64,000 nt of DNA, taken from the NCBI RefSeq assembly GCF_001545155.1, contig NZ_CP014226.1, positions 3,909,652 to 3,973,651 on the forward strand. Direction: 5' to 3'. A model generated the notes under the pieces. It searched no databases and was not told where the DNA came from. It saw only the letters and a list, made by a program, of their open reading frames with translations. Made by a program: the position numbers and the translations under genes. Of the stretch, positions 8,105 through 16,212 are shown piece by piece; within the stretch, counting starts at the first letter, position 1, and each line of letters begins with the position of its first letter. The stretch is from Halomonas chromatireducens. GTDB taxonomy: Bacteria > Pseudomonadota > Gammaproteobacteria > Pseudomonadales > Halomonadaceae.

Positions 8105-9604
8105 TCATGTCCGTGCGCGGCGCGCCTTTGCCAGGCCCTGCTTCACCACTGGAAGCAGCAGCGACAGCGCGGCGATGATCAGCAGCCACATGGAGATCGG
8201 CTTGTCGATGAAGATCATCCAGTCACCACCCGAGATCTGCAGCGCCCGGCGCATGGATTCTTCCATGATGGCACCGAGGATCAGCGCCAGGATCAGCGGC
8301 GCCGCCGGGAAGCCGAACAGGCGCATGCCGAGTCCCACCAGGCCGAATCCCAGCAGCAGGAGCAGATCGAAGACACTGAAGCTCATGCCGTAGACCCCCA
8401 CCATGCAGAAGATCAGGATCAGGGCGAGCAGCAGCGGACGCGGCATCTCGAGGATCTTGGCGATATAGGGAATCAGCGGCAGGTTGAGCACCAGCAGGAA
8501 GATGTTGCCGATGTACATACTGGCGATGACGCCCCAGAACACGTCGGGACGGTCGACCAGCATGGCCGGCCCCGGGCTGACGCCCATGACCAGCAGCGCG
8601 CCCAGCAGCACCGCCGTGGTGCCGGAACCGGGCACGCCAAGCGTCAGCAGCGGGACAAAGGAGCCGGTACAGGCGGCATTGTTGGCCGCCTCGGGGGCCG
8701 CGACGCCCTTGATATTGCCCTTGCCGAAGGTATCCCCATCCTTGGCCAGGCGCTTTTCCATGCTGTAGCCGAGGAATGAACCGATAGTGGCACCGGCCCC
8801 AGGCAATACGCCGGTGAAGAAACCGAGCACGGAGCTACGGGCGATGGGCGGCGCGATCTCGCGAACCTCGCTTCGGCTCAGCTTCAGCGAACCGATGGCA
8901 TTGCGCGGCTGCTCCTTGCCCCCGCCACCACGCAGCAGCATGTAGAACACTTCAGCCAGCGCGAAGATACCCAGCGCCACCACCAGGAAGTCGATACCGT
9001 CGAGGAGATGAGCAGTGCCGAAGGTGAATCGCTCCGTGCCGGTCTGAAGGTCGATGCCCATGATCGAGATCATCACCCCTATCACGGCAGCGATCAGTCC
9101 CTTGACCAGTGACTTGTCGGAGAGCGACACCACCGCGGTCAGGCCCAGCACCATCAGGGAAAAGTACTCGGCCGGCCCGAAGCTGACCGCGACCTTCGAC
9201 AGCATCGGTGCCACCAGCATCAGGAAGACGATGGAGATGGTGCCGCCGACGAAGGACGCATATGCGGCAATGGCCAGGGCCTTGCCCGCCAGCCCCTGCT
9301 TGGCCATTGGATAGCCGTCGAACGAGGTTGCCACGGTACCGGCGACGCCCGGCGCGTTGAGCAGGATCGATGAGCTCGAGCCACCGAAGATAGCACCGTA
9401 GTAGACCCCTGCCATCAGGATCAAGCCGGACGAGGGCTCCATGGCAAAGGTGATCGGGATCATCAGCGCCAGGGCACTGATCGGACCCAGGCCCGGCAGC
9501 ATGCCGATGATGGTGCCGGCAAACACACCGGCGAAGACGTAGGCGATGTTCATCGGCTCCAGCGCGATACCGAAGCCGTACATCAGGTTGTTCAGCGATT
9601 CCAT
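8105..9604 (-). CDS. tctA: Tripartite tricarboxylate transporter large permease TctA
   Basis: The large (about 12-helix) permease subunit of a TTT-family transporter, which imports carboxylates with a periplasmic TctC-type binding protein. The start at 9604 (MESLNNLMYGFGIAL) has a GGAG ribosome site and gives 499 residues, normal for TctA. Family motifs are clear: GVFAGTIIGMLPGLGPISALALMIP (about residues 26-50), GSSSSILLNAPGVAGTVATSFDGYPMAKQG (about 75-105), and the second GxLPGxGATIGSFLGY motif near residue 250 with VAAPEAANNA following. tctB lies 19 bases upstream. No tctC is adjacent on the upstream side, so the substrate cannot be read from context; the binding protein must be encoded elsewhere or has been lost. 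Confidence 0.95.
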   Translation of the reverse strand: MESLNNLMYGFGIALEPMNIAYVFAGVFAGTIIGMLPGLGPISALALMIPITFAMEPSSGLILMAGVYYGAIFGGSSSSILLNAPGVAGTVATSFDGYPMAKQGLAGKALAIAAYASFVGGTISIVFLMLVAPMLSKVAVSFGPAEYFSLMVLGLTAVVSLSDKSLVKGLIAAVIGVMISIMGIDLQTGTERFTFGTAHLLDGIDFLVVALGIFALAEVFYMLLRGGGGKEQPRNAIGSLKLSRSEVREIAPPIARSSVLGFFTGVLPGAGATIGSFLGYSMEKRLAKDGDTFGKGNIKGVAAPEAANNAACTGSFVPLLTLGVPGSGTTAVLLGALLVMGVSPGPAMLVDRPDVFWGVIASMYIGNIFLLVLNLPLIPYIAKILEMPRPLLLALILIFCMVGVYGMSFSVFDLLLLLGFGLVGLGMRLFGFPAAPLILALILGAIMEESMRRALQISGGDWMIFIDKPISMWLLIIAALSLLLPVVKQGLAKARRART

Positions 9605-12027
9605 GGGAGACTCCGGGCCGTGGTCAGAGCGGCAGCAAACCGGTGGGCAGATAGACACCCATGATCCGAGTCATGGTCAGGTAGAGAGTCAGCACGACGC
9701 CCAGCGAGGTGGCAAGGTTGACCCCATGGCGGCGATAGCCGTAGTACCAGGCCAGCCCGAAGACCAGCGATACGGAGGCCAGCACGAAGCCTACCGGCAC
9801 CAGCAGCAGCGCGTAGGCCACGATAGCCAGGGTGGTCACGATGACCCGCGACCATGGCTTCAGCAGCAGCGGGGCGGCCTGCTCTTCGGGGTCCAGCTCC
9901 TCGGGTACGTCCTGTGACTTGGGCTTCTCCAGGAACAACAGCAGGGACAGGCCCAGCAGCGTGAAGCCCAGCACCTTGGGGAAGAGATCGGAGTCGATCG
10001 GCCTTGGCAGCGGAAAGGGACGGATCTGCCAGGCCATGGCCAGGTAGCCTACCGCTAGCGCGGCCAGCACCAGAGCAATGATCTGGTTGGAATTGAGTCG
10101 AGTCATGGCGGACCTCGAGCCTGAGGGGCTCAAGCAGTGGCTGAAGGGGCTGTTGTGATGATTCGCATCGACGAAATCTGGCTGGCCACCGAGCCCCTGG
10201 ATATGCGCGCCGGACCCGATACGTCACTGGCCCGGGTGGTGGCACCGCTCGCTCCTTCGACGGGGGCGCCCAGGGCGACGAGCATGAAACCGCCCTGGCC
10301 AGGCTGCTGCCATCGCTGGCCAAGCACTGGCACAACAAGCGCGGACCCGGGTTCATGGCCGTGGCCACGTCGCCTTCCTGCACGCTGGGTTCGTGGGTGT
10401 CGTAGTCGCCGACCCGCTCGCCGATAGTGGCGAAGTCGAAGTCTTCCTGGCGGCTCATCAGGCTCATCACCACGCAGACCAGGGTGCTGGCGCCATAGGC
10501 GGTCAGCGAGGCCAGCAGTACGGTGTAGTCGCGCAGGAAGTCGGTGGCGAACACCAGCATCGCCACCAGCGCCAGGGCGGCGGCGATGAACCCGGCGATG
10601 CGGCCCAGGAAGCCGAACACCATCAGGCCGATGATCACGCCGCCACCGATGCTGGCCAGCACCTCGAAGAACAGGCCGCTGGCGCCGCTCATGGGCAGCA
10701 GCTCGAAGCGCGCCAGGCAGAACAGCACCATGGCCACCAGTACCGAGGTGGTGAAGGCCTGATTGGTGACCCGGTTCCAGAAGCAGCTGGCGATGACCGG
10801 GAAGACGATGGCGCCCCACAGCGCGCCGACGAACACCAGCATCACCAGGATATCCAGCGAGAAGCTGGCGAAGACGATGCCCACCGCGGTGGCGACGATC
10901 ATGGTCAGGCGGCCCACCAGCAGCATGCGCTTGGGGTCGGCCTTGCCGCGGGCGATGTTCTTGCCGTAGACATCGGCCATCATGATCGCCGACAGCGCGG
11001 AGAGATCGGAGTCGGCGGTAGAGGAGAGCGAGCCGATCACCAGGATGAAGAACAGCGCAATGAACAGCGGCGGCAGATAGCCGGACACCATCTGCGGGAT
11101 CAGGTTGTTCATGTCACCGCCCATTGGCTCGACGCCCAAGGTCAGCGCCATCAGGCCGATCATGCCCAGCCCGATGACGATGGCACCGTAGCCGATGGTC
11201 GCGGTGATGAAGGTTGGCTTGATATGACTCTCGTTCACCGCGAACAGGCGCTGGGAAATGGTCTGGTTACCGATCGCATAGGCCAGCACGGCGACGAAGA
11301 AGGGCGCGCCCTGGTAGAGAATGGCATCCATGGAGAACAGGTTGGCCTGCTCGACCGTCAGGTTATCCAGGCCAGCCACCAGCTCGCTGGGACCGCCCAT
11401 GGCGAAGAACACCGCGGGGATGATCACGATGGCAATCGCCATCAGCGCCACCAGCTGTGCGAAGTCGGTCATCACCGAGGCGCGGAACCCCGACCACAGC
11501 GTATACAGCAGTACGCCGAAGCCGGCAATGATCACCCCGGCCTGGAACGACAGCGGCGAGAGCACCGAGACCAGCGCGCCGGCGGCGGTGAAGTTGACCA
11601 TCAGGCTGATCACGCTGCCCAGCACGTTGGAGAGCGCCAGGATCAGCTGACTGGAGGAGCCGTGACGGGCGTGGATCAGTTCGCCCAGGGTGTGGGCATT
11701 GGGGGCGAGCTTGCGAAAGCGCCGGCCGAAGGGGTAGATGAACAGGATCATCAGTGCCCCCCACAGTCCGTAGTGAATGGGGCCAGAGACGCCGTAGGTA
11801 TAGCCGGAAGTGGCGGCGGCGTAGAAGGAGGCGGCCCAGATCCAGGTGGCGGTCATGCTGGCGGCGCCCATGCCGAAGCCCACGCGGTGGTTGGAGACCA
11901 TGAAGGCGTCGGCGTCTTCGTTCTTCTTGCGGATGCCCAGCGTCATCAGGTAGGTGCCGCCGTAGAAGGCGAGCAGCAGCAAGATGACGGTCAGGGTCGA
12001 AAATTGATAGAGCGATTCGCTGTTCAA
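9592..12027 (-). CDS. Sodium:solute symporter, 3' end disrupted and reading through tctB
   Basis: An SSSF-family (ActP/PutP-like) sodium-coupled transporter. A TTG start at 12027 (LNSESLYQ) has GAGGGA seven bases upstream; a GTG ten codons earlier is the alternative. About thirteen membrane helices run from residue 5 to about 535, with the family signature at FILVIGSLSSTADSDLSALSAIMMADVYGK (near 345-375) and helix 1 reading FYGGTYLMTLGIRKK. The acidic cytoplasmic tail (QEDFDFATIGERVGDYDTHEP) ends near base 10365. After that the frame has no stop and passes antisense through acyl-CoA dehydrogenase and IS66 scraps, then out of frame through all of tctB. The last 250 or so codons are not native coding sequence. 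The real stop has been lost; the protein may still work or may be degraded. The substrate is unknown, likely a carboxylate. Confidence 0.7.
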   Translation of the reverse strand: MNSESLYQFSTLTVILLLLAFYGGTYLMTLGIRKKNEDADAFMVSNHRVGFGMGAASMTATWIWAASFYAAATSGYTYGVSGPIHYGLWGALMILFIYPFGRRFRKLAPNAHTLGELIHARHGSSSQLILALSNVLGSVISLMVNFTAAGALVSVLSPLSFQAGVIIAGFGVLLYTLWSGFRASVMTDFAQLVALMAIAIVIIPAVFFAMGGPSELVAGLDNLTVEQANLFSMDAILYQGAPFFVAVLAYAIGNQTISQRLFAVNESHIKPTFITATIGYGAIVIGLGMIGLMALTLGVEPMGGDMNNLIPQMVSGYLPPLFIALFFILVIGSLSSTADSDLSALSAIMMADVYGKNIARGKADPKRMLLVGRLTMIVATAVGIVFASFSLDILVMLVFVGALWGAIVFPVIASCFWNRVTNQAFTTSVLVAMVLFCLARFELLPMSGASGLFFEVLASIGGGVIIGLMVFGFLGRIAGFIAAALALVAMLVFATDFLRDYTVLLASLTAYGASTLVCVVMSLMSRQEDFDFATIGERVGDYDTHEPSVQEGDVATAMNPGPRLLCQCLASDGSSLARAVSCSSPWAPPSKERAVPPPGPVTYRVRRAYPGARWPARFRRCESSQQPLQPLLEPLRLEVRHDSTQFQPDHCSGAGRASGRLPGHGLADPSLSAAKADRLRSLPQGAGLHAAGPVPAVVPGEAQVTGRTRGAGPRRAGRPAAAEAMVAGHRDHPGYRGLRAAAGAGRLRAGLRIAGLRAGLVLRLSPPWGQPCHLAGRRADSLPDHDSDHGCLSAHRFAAALTTARSLPWNR
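9624..10106 (-). CDS. tctB: Tripartite tricarboxylate transporter small permease TctB
   Basis: The small four-helix permease partner of TctA. The start at 10106 (MTRLNSNQ) has a GAGGT ribosome site; the frame opens nine codons earlier without one. The 160-residue product shows hydrophobic segments at about 11-29 (IIALVLAALAVGYLAMAW), 46-62, 90-112 and 120-150. A charged loop with KPKSQDVPEELDPEEQ lies between helices 2 and 3, as in TctB proteins. tctB follows directly on an IS66/acyl-CoA dehydrogenase scar, exactly where tctC would be expected. The reading frame of the upstream symporter also runs across this gene in another frame. Confidence 0.9.
   Translation of the reverse strand: MTRLNSNQIIALVLAALAVGYLAMAWQIRPFPLPRPIDSDLFPKVLGFTLLGLSLLLFLEKPKSQDVPEELDPEEQAAPLLLKPWSRVIVTTLAIVAYALLLVPVGFVLASVSLVFGLAWYYGYRRHGVNLATSLGVVLTLYLTMTRIMGVYLPTGLLPL
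10158..10241 (+). pseudogene. IS66-family TnpB (Orf2) N-terminal fragment
   Basis: A 28-codon stretch reads MIRIDEIWLATEPLDMRAGP followed by DTSLARVV, the characteristic N-terminus of the IS66 accessory protein TnpB. Similarity ends abruptly at about 10241 and no terminal inverted repeats or transposase are nearby. It is a relic of an IS66 element whose loss, or a deletion between copies, shaped this junction. Confidence 0.8.
10256..10360 (+). pseudogene. Fragment of an AidB-type acyl-CoA dehydrogenase
   Basis: This 35-codon stretch reads FDGGAQGDEHETALARLLPS followed by LAKHWHNKRGPGFMA. It resembles the region of AidB/isovaleryl-CoA dehydrogenase-like proteins just before the conserved EAMEVLGGxGY segment. 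Both ends are cut: upstream it abuts the IS66 relic, downstream it runs into the antisense 3' end of the symporter. It is assigned by remembered motif only, so moderate confidence. Confidence 0.5.
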
Positions 12028-12564
12028 GGGCAATCCCTCGGTGGATGGAACGAACACGCCCGGGCCGGTCGATCAGGTCGACATGCCGGACGCAGTGATG
12101 GTGCTGTGGGGGGGCCAGGCCCAAAGGCGGCTTGAGGCTGATCAGCGCTCAGGCATTAGCGCAGAGACAAGCAGGCTGACGCCAGGCGTGGCGCAGCCTC
12201 GGGTGCTATCGATCAGGCACGGCAAGACGATGCCGTCAGTCAGGCATTACCCCGCAGCGGCGAGGTCGGGGGGCGGGCGGCGCGGCATGCACCGTCCTTC
12301 ATCGGCGTAGTGGCGCGACATGGATTCCTTCTCTATCGATGGCGTCGACGACGTACAGTCGAGAGTACCGGTGATCCAGTCTGCATGTAGGCAAGACCAG
12401 GGTGTCCCATGGCGGGACCTGTCAGGGATCGGTTATCAGTATTATTGCCTGATCCAAGGGTCGTATACCCTACTGATCTATCCTGAAAAAGTCCAATCGG
12501 TGCCGAATCGGCGGAAAATTGCGTCTAGTTGCGCCGAAATGTCGGCTGCGATCCCGCTGCGGGC
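12028..12564. other. Intergenic region between dctM and the symporter
   Basis: About 540 bases without a convincing gene. Short frames lack ribosome sites and family features. It must contain the symporter promoter and the end of the dctPQM transcript. A short CCGATTCGG palindrome near 12505-12515, followed on the minus strand by CTTTTTCAGG, might be part of the dctM terminator, but the stem is weak. Confidence 0.4.
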
Positions 12565-13878
12565 TCAGTTGATCATTCCAGGAAGCCAGGTGGCGATGGC
12601 CGGGAAGGCGATCAGCAGGGCGACCAGCAGCATCGAGCAGAGGATATAGGGAATCGCCGCGGCGTAGATCTCGCGCATGGTGGTGCCCTTGGGGGCCACC
12701 CCCTTCATCACGAACAGCAGCAGCCCAAGCGGTGGCGTCGAGAAGCTGATCTCCAGGGCCAGCAGCACGATGATGCCGAACCAGATCGGATCGAAGCCCA
12801 GCACCTGCGCCAGCGGGAAGAAGAACGGCACCGTCAGCATCATGATGGAGATCTGCTCCATGAAGGTGCCGAGTACCAGCAGCACGGCGAACATCGCCAG
12901 CAGCATCAGGATGGGTGCCAGGTCGAAGCTGGTGGCCCACTGGATCAGTCCGCTGGAGGCGCCGGAGAAGGCCAGCAGCTGGCTGAAGGTGGCGGAGCCG
13001 AAAACGATCAGGTAGGCCATCAGCGTGACCTTCAGTGCCCCGGTGACCGATAGCTTGAACGCCTCCCAGGTCATGCAGCGGAAGACGAAGGCCAGCACCA
13101 TGGCGCCCAGGGCTCCGAACGCAGCCGCCTCGGAAGGGGTGGCGAAGCCCATCAGCATCAGCGCCACGATCAGCACCATCACGCTGATCATCGGCACGAT
13201 GTCGGTGAGAATCAGCATCAGCTTCTGCTTGAGGGGAACCGGCTCCAGTTCGTAGTTGGGGGCGGCAGAGGGGTCGATCCGGGTGTGGATCCAGATGGTG
13301 GCGATATAGAGACAGGCCAGCACCAGGCCCGGCAGAATGCCGGCGATAAGCAGGGCGCCGATGTCGATCTTGGCCAGGGTGGCCAGCAGTACCGCCAGCG
13401 CCGAGGGTGGAATGATGATGGCCAGGCCGCCGGTGCCCAGGATCGGGCCGATGGCCATGTGCTTCTTGTAGCCGCGGCGCTCCATCTCGGGCACCAGCAG
13501 CGAGCCCATCAGCGCCGTGGACCCCATGGAGGAGCCACTCAGGGTCGAGAACCCGGTACCCCCCACGACGGTGACATAGGATAGCCGGCCAGGCACCTTG
13601 CCCATCAGCTGGTCGATGGCATTGAACATCTTCATGCCCATGCCGGTGCGGAAGAACAGTTCGCCCATCAGCAGAAACAGCGGGATCGGCACCAGGTTGA
13701 AGCTTGACAGGGCGCCGAAGCCGTTGTTCAGCATTTGGATGATGCCGTTCTGTCCGCCCATGAAGTACCAGGCGCCGATGACGTTGGCGGCCAGGAACGC
13801 CAGCGCAATGGGCGTACCGATGGCCATGAAGCCGAGGATCAGGGCCAGGAGAAAGGCCAGGGCCAGATACCATTCCAT
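12565..13878 (-). CDS. dctM: TRAP transporter large permease DctM
   Basis: The large (12-helix) membrane subunit of a tripartite ATP-independent periplasmic transporter, catalysing sodium-driven carboxylate uptake. The start at 13878 (MEWYLALAFLLAL) overlaps the dctQ stop by one base (TAATG); 437 residues is normal. DctM signatures include GTPIALAFLAANVIGAWYF near the N-terminus, NLVPIPLFLLMGELFFRTGMG (about 58-78), and the VVGGTGFSTLSGSSMGSTALMGSLLVPEM motif (about 105-133) with the IIIPPSALAVLLA hairpin following. It is the last gene of gntR-leuCD-dctPQM. The cargo is probably the substrate of the adjacent catabolic genes. Confidence 0.95.
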   Translation of the reverse strand: MEWYLALAFLLALILGFMAIGTPIALAFLAANVIGAWYFMGGQNGIIQMLNNGFGALSSFNLVPIPLFLLMGELFFRTGMGMKMFNAIDQLMGKVPGRLSYVTVVGGTGFSTLSGSSMGSTALMGSLLVPEMERRGYKKHMAIGPILGTGGLAIIIPPSALAVLLATLAKIDIGALLIAGILPGLVLACLYIATIWIHTRIDPSAAPNYELEPVPLKQKLMLILTDIVPMISVMVLIVALMLMGFATPSEAAAFGALGAMVLAFVFRCMTWEAFKLSVTGALKVTLMAYLIVFGSATFSQLLAFSGASSGLIQWATSFDLAPILMLLAMFAVLLVLGTFMEQISIMMLTVPFFFPLAQVLGFDPIWFGIIVLLALEISFSTPPLGLLLFVMKGVAPKGTTMREIYAAAIPYILCSMLLVALLIAFPAIATWLPGMIN

Positions 13879-14384
13879 TATTCTTTTATCCCCGCTTCGC
13901 CGCTGTGAAGAATGTCTCGACCCACCACGAAGCGGGCGAATTCGATGGCCATGAGAGAGAAACAGACCGGGTAGGCGATGGTGAGGATCCACTTCGGTAC
14001 GAAGAAGGCGCGCACGTCATAGTCGCTGCGCTGGAGGTTCAGCATCACCAGGTCATAGCCCTTCCAGGCCAATACCACGCAGACCGTCACGCAGAGCAGG
14101 GCGACCAGCCGGCTCAATACCTGCAGGGCCAGCGGTGGCAGGATCGAGGTGAGCAGTTCGATATGCACGTGCCCCTTGTGCCTGACCAGCCAGGGCGCAC
14201 CCAGCAGGGTCAGATAGAACATGGCGTACTCGGTGGAGAGGAAGAACCAGGCAGAGGGCTGCAGGCCCAGGTTGCGGATCACCACGGAGAGCACGATGGC
14301 GACCATCAGCCACACCAGCATGATGGCGGCCAGCAGGGCCATGCCGTTGAGCAGCAGAAGATAGGCGCGGGTTGCGTATCGCAT
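13878..14384 (-). CDS. dctQ: TRAP transporter small permease DctQ
   Basis: The four-helix small subunit that supports DctM and docks the binding protein. The 168-residue protein has helices at about 8-38 (LLLLNGMALLAAIMLVWLMVAIVLSVVIRN), 48-66, 85-108 and 130-155. It carries the family's W/F-rich turn and RHKGHVHIELL motif (about residues 68-78), highly typical of DctQ. A strong hairpin separates it from dctP, a usual arrangement that lets the binding protein be made in excess. Confidence 0.93.
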   Translation of the reverse strand: MRYATRAYLLLLNGMALLAAIMLVWLMVAIVLSVVIRNLGLQPSAWFFLSTEYAMFYLTLLGAPWLVRHKGHVHIELLTSILPPLALQVLSRLVALLCVTVCVVLAWKGYDLVMLNLQRSDYDVRAFFVPKWILTIAYPVCFSLMAIEFARFVVGRDILHSGEAGIKE

Positions 14385-14430
14385 AGCGTCATCCAGGGCC
14401 CGGCAGCGAGCCAGGCGGGAACAGGAAGGA

Positions 14431-14455
14431 GAGCCGGCCGCCTGGCGGCCGGCTC
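14431..14455 (-). promoter_or_regulatory. Intercistronic hairpin between dctP and dctQ
   Basis: A perfect 12-base inverted repeat (GAGCCGGCCGCC / GGCGGCCGGCTC) around a single T lies just after the dctP stop. No T-run follows, so it is more likely a 3'-end-stabilising or partial-termination element that lowers dctQM relative to dctP. Confidence 0.6.
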
Positions 14456-14463
14456 GTCATGCT

Positions 14464-15465
14464 TCAGAGGTCGTTGAACTTCTCGATCAGCTCGTCATAG
14501 TGCTCGAGGCCCATGGGGTGACGTTCCATCTGGCGACGCATGCGCTCCCAGGTGGCTTCACGGGCTGCTTCTGAAAAGCGCTCGCCGGCTTCGCCTTCCA
14601 GGCGGAAGACCTGCATGCCGTCGGCTTCCAGCTCTTCGAGCTGCTCCGTTGCCAGCACCTCGAAACGCTCTGCGCTTGCGCGCTCATGTTCGATGGCCAC
14701 TTCCTGGAGGATCTCGCGAGCCTCTTCGCTCAGAGCGTTCCAGCTATCCAGGTTGAGGATGACGCCCATGTCGGTGGAGAAGAAATCGGGGTCGATCCGG
14801 TAGTTCAGGAAGCGATCCCAGTTGAGGTCCTTGAGGCCGATCTGGGTCCAGCCGGTGGCGTTGACCACGTTGCGCTCCAGCGCCGAGTAGACGTCGGTGG
14901 TGGGCAGGCTGATCGGCTGTGCGCCCAGGTAGTCCTGGAAGAAGGCGTCGTAGACCGGGTTGCTGCGCAGCGTCATTCCCGAGACGCTCAGGTTGCCGTC
15001 GTCGTCCAGGCGGGGCTCGTTGATCGTGTAGAGGTTGTAGCTGACACCGCTGTCGAACCAGCCCAGGTAATAGGTGCCCATCTTTTCCTGGTGTATCTCG
15101 TTGAGCAGGTCGATGCCGCCGTTCTCGCGGGCATGGATGGCGTTGGTGTTCGAGGCGACCATGGCATCGCGCTCCGGTACGGTGCCGGCGTAGAAGCTGG
15201 CCGCGGTATAGGCCATGTCGACCACACCGTTGCGGACCGCGTCGGGCTGCTCCGATAGGCCGATGACCTCGGGGCCGCCACGTACATCGATCTGTACCAC
15301 GCCTTCACCGCGCTCGTTCACCTTGTCCACGAACTCGAGGAAGCTCTGGGTATAGATCAGTGAGGGAGGGAAGGCATGGACTGCGCTGATGCGATCCACG
15401 GCCGCTGCGTGGGTGGAGGCGAGCAGGGTCGCTACGCCAAGGGTGGCCAGTAGTTGCTTGTTCAT
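14464..15465 (-). CDS. dctP: TRAP transporter substrate-binding protein DctP
   Basis: The periplasmic carboxylate-binding subunit, 333 residues. It starts at an ATG with CGAGGAG upstream and has a short signal peptide ending THAAA (about residue 22). The DctP fold shows as an N-terminal AVHAFPPSLIYTQSFLEFVDKVNE segment, VQIDVRGGPEVIGLSEQPDAVRNGVVDMAY (about 58-87), and the central MTLRSNPVYDAFFQDYLGAQPISLP segment near 165-190. That segment carries the conserved arginine (in MTLRSN) that usually binds the substrate's carboxylate. A VNATGWTQIGLKDLNW stretch follows. Placement behind a hydratase pair and a regulator suggests an organic acid or acid-amide cargo. Confidence 0.94.
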   Translation of the reverse strand: MNKQLLATLGVATLLASTHAAAVDRISAVHAFPPSLIYTQSFLEFVDKVNERGEGVVQIDVRGGPEVIGLSEQPDAVRNGVVDMAYTAASFYAGTVPERDAMVASNTNAIHARENGGIDLLNEIHQEKMGTYYLGWFDSGVSYNLYTINEPRLDDDGNLSVSGMTLRSNPVYDAFFQDYLGAQPISLPTTDVYSALERNVVNATGWTQIGLKDLNWDRFLNYRIDPDFFSTDMGVILNLDSWNALSEEAREILQEVAIEHERASAERFEVLATEQLEELEADGMQVFRLEGEAGERFSEAAREATWERMRRQMERHPMGLEHYDELIEKFNDL

Positions 15466-15560
15466 CGTTTTTCTCCTCGATGGGATGGTACGGATGTTGC
15501 CGATTGTTGTTGGAGGCTTGCATCACGCAGTGCATGCACAAGCCGGGCAAGGGCCTGGTA

Positions 15561-16199
15561 TCACCCTCTGGAAATGATCGTGGCGTCGCCTGGCGGTGTC
15601 TCGAGCCAGGGGTGTCGGCGCGCATAGTCGGCCGCGAATCGGGCGATCTTCGCCTGGTGCTGCCGGGTCATGTCGATGTCGTCCCAGCCGTTCAGCAGCT
15701 TGGTGCGCCAGCTGGGAGCGATCTCGAACTTCAGGTCGAGCGTACCGGCACGGACGCGGCACTCATCCAGGTCTACCCGCACCGGCCCGGGCTCACTGCC
15801 CAGGTGGGCAAGCAGGCGCTCGATATAGGTCTCTGGCAGCGTGGCCGGAAGCAGACCGTTGTTGACCGCATTGGACGAAAAGATGTCACCGAAGCTCGGG
15901 GCGATCACGCAGCGAAAGCCATGGTCCACCAAGGCGTAGACAGCGGCTTCACGGCTTGAACCGCCACCGAAGTTGCGTCGTGCCACGAGGATCTGGGCCT
16001 GCTCGGCCTTCGGATGATTGAGGATGAAGCCCGGACGGGGGCTGCCACGCTCATCGTAGCGCAGGTCATGCAGCAGGAACTGGCCGTAGCCGATGCTGCG
16101 CGGCTCCTTCATGAAGCGCGCCGGGATCAACTGGTCGGTATCCACGCTGGCCAGGGCCAGCGGACAGGCCAGGGTGTCCAGAATCTTGATGGGTGTCAT
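15561..16199 (-). CDS. leuD: Aconitase-family hydratase small subunit (LeuD-like)
   Basis: The swivel-domain subunit of an isopropylmalate isomerase-like hydratase. The 212-residue protein has the N-terminal ASVDTDQLIPARFMK motif (about residues 18-32), QILVARRNFGGGSSREAAVYAL (about 68-89, the substrate-recognition loop) and APSFGDIFSSNAVNNGLLP (about 99-117). It is translated 13 bases after the LeuC-like subunit. There is no leuB or leuA nearby, whereas a regulator, TRAP importer and lyase are. I therefore infer a catabolic role: hydration of a maleate-, citraconate- or dimethylmaleate-type diacid. True leucine synthesis cannot be excluded from sequence alone. Confidence 0.85.
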   Translation of the reverse strand: MTPIKILDTLACPLALASVDTDQLIPARFMKEPRSIGYGQFLLHDLRYDERGSPRPGFILNHPKAEQAQILVARRNFGGGSSREAAVYALVDHGFRCVIAPSFGDIFSSNAVNNGLLPATLPETYIERLLAHLGSEPGPVRVDLDECRVRAGTLDLKFEIAPSWRTKLLNGWDDIDMTRQHQAKIARFAADYARRHPWLETPPGDATIISRG

Positions 16200-16212
16200 C
16201 TCAGTCCTCCCG

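Noticed and set aside
10137..10427. A functional 96-codon gene starting MAEGAVVMIRIDE
   Set aside because: Only the first third matches IS66 TnpB; the rest is out-of-frame scrap.
10393..12135. A 580-codon open frame on the plus strand
   Set aside because: It is antisense to the symporter; its His/Gln/Gly/Asp-rich repeats mirror hydrophobic helix codons.
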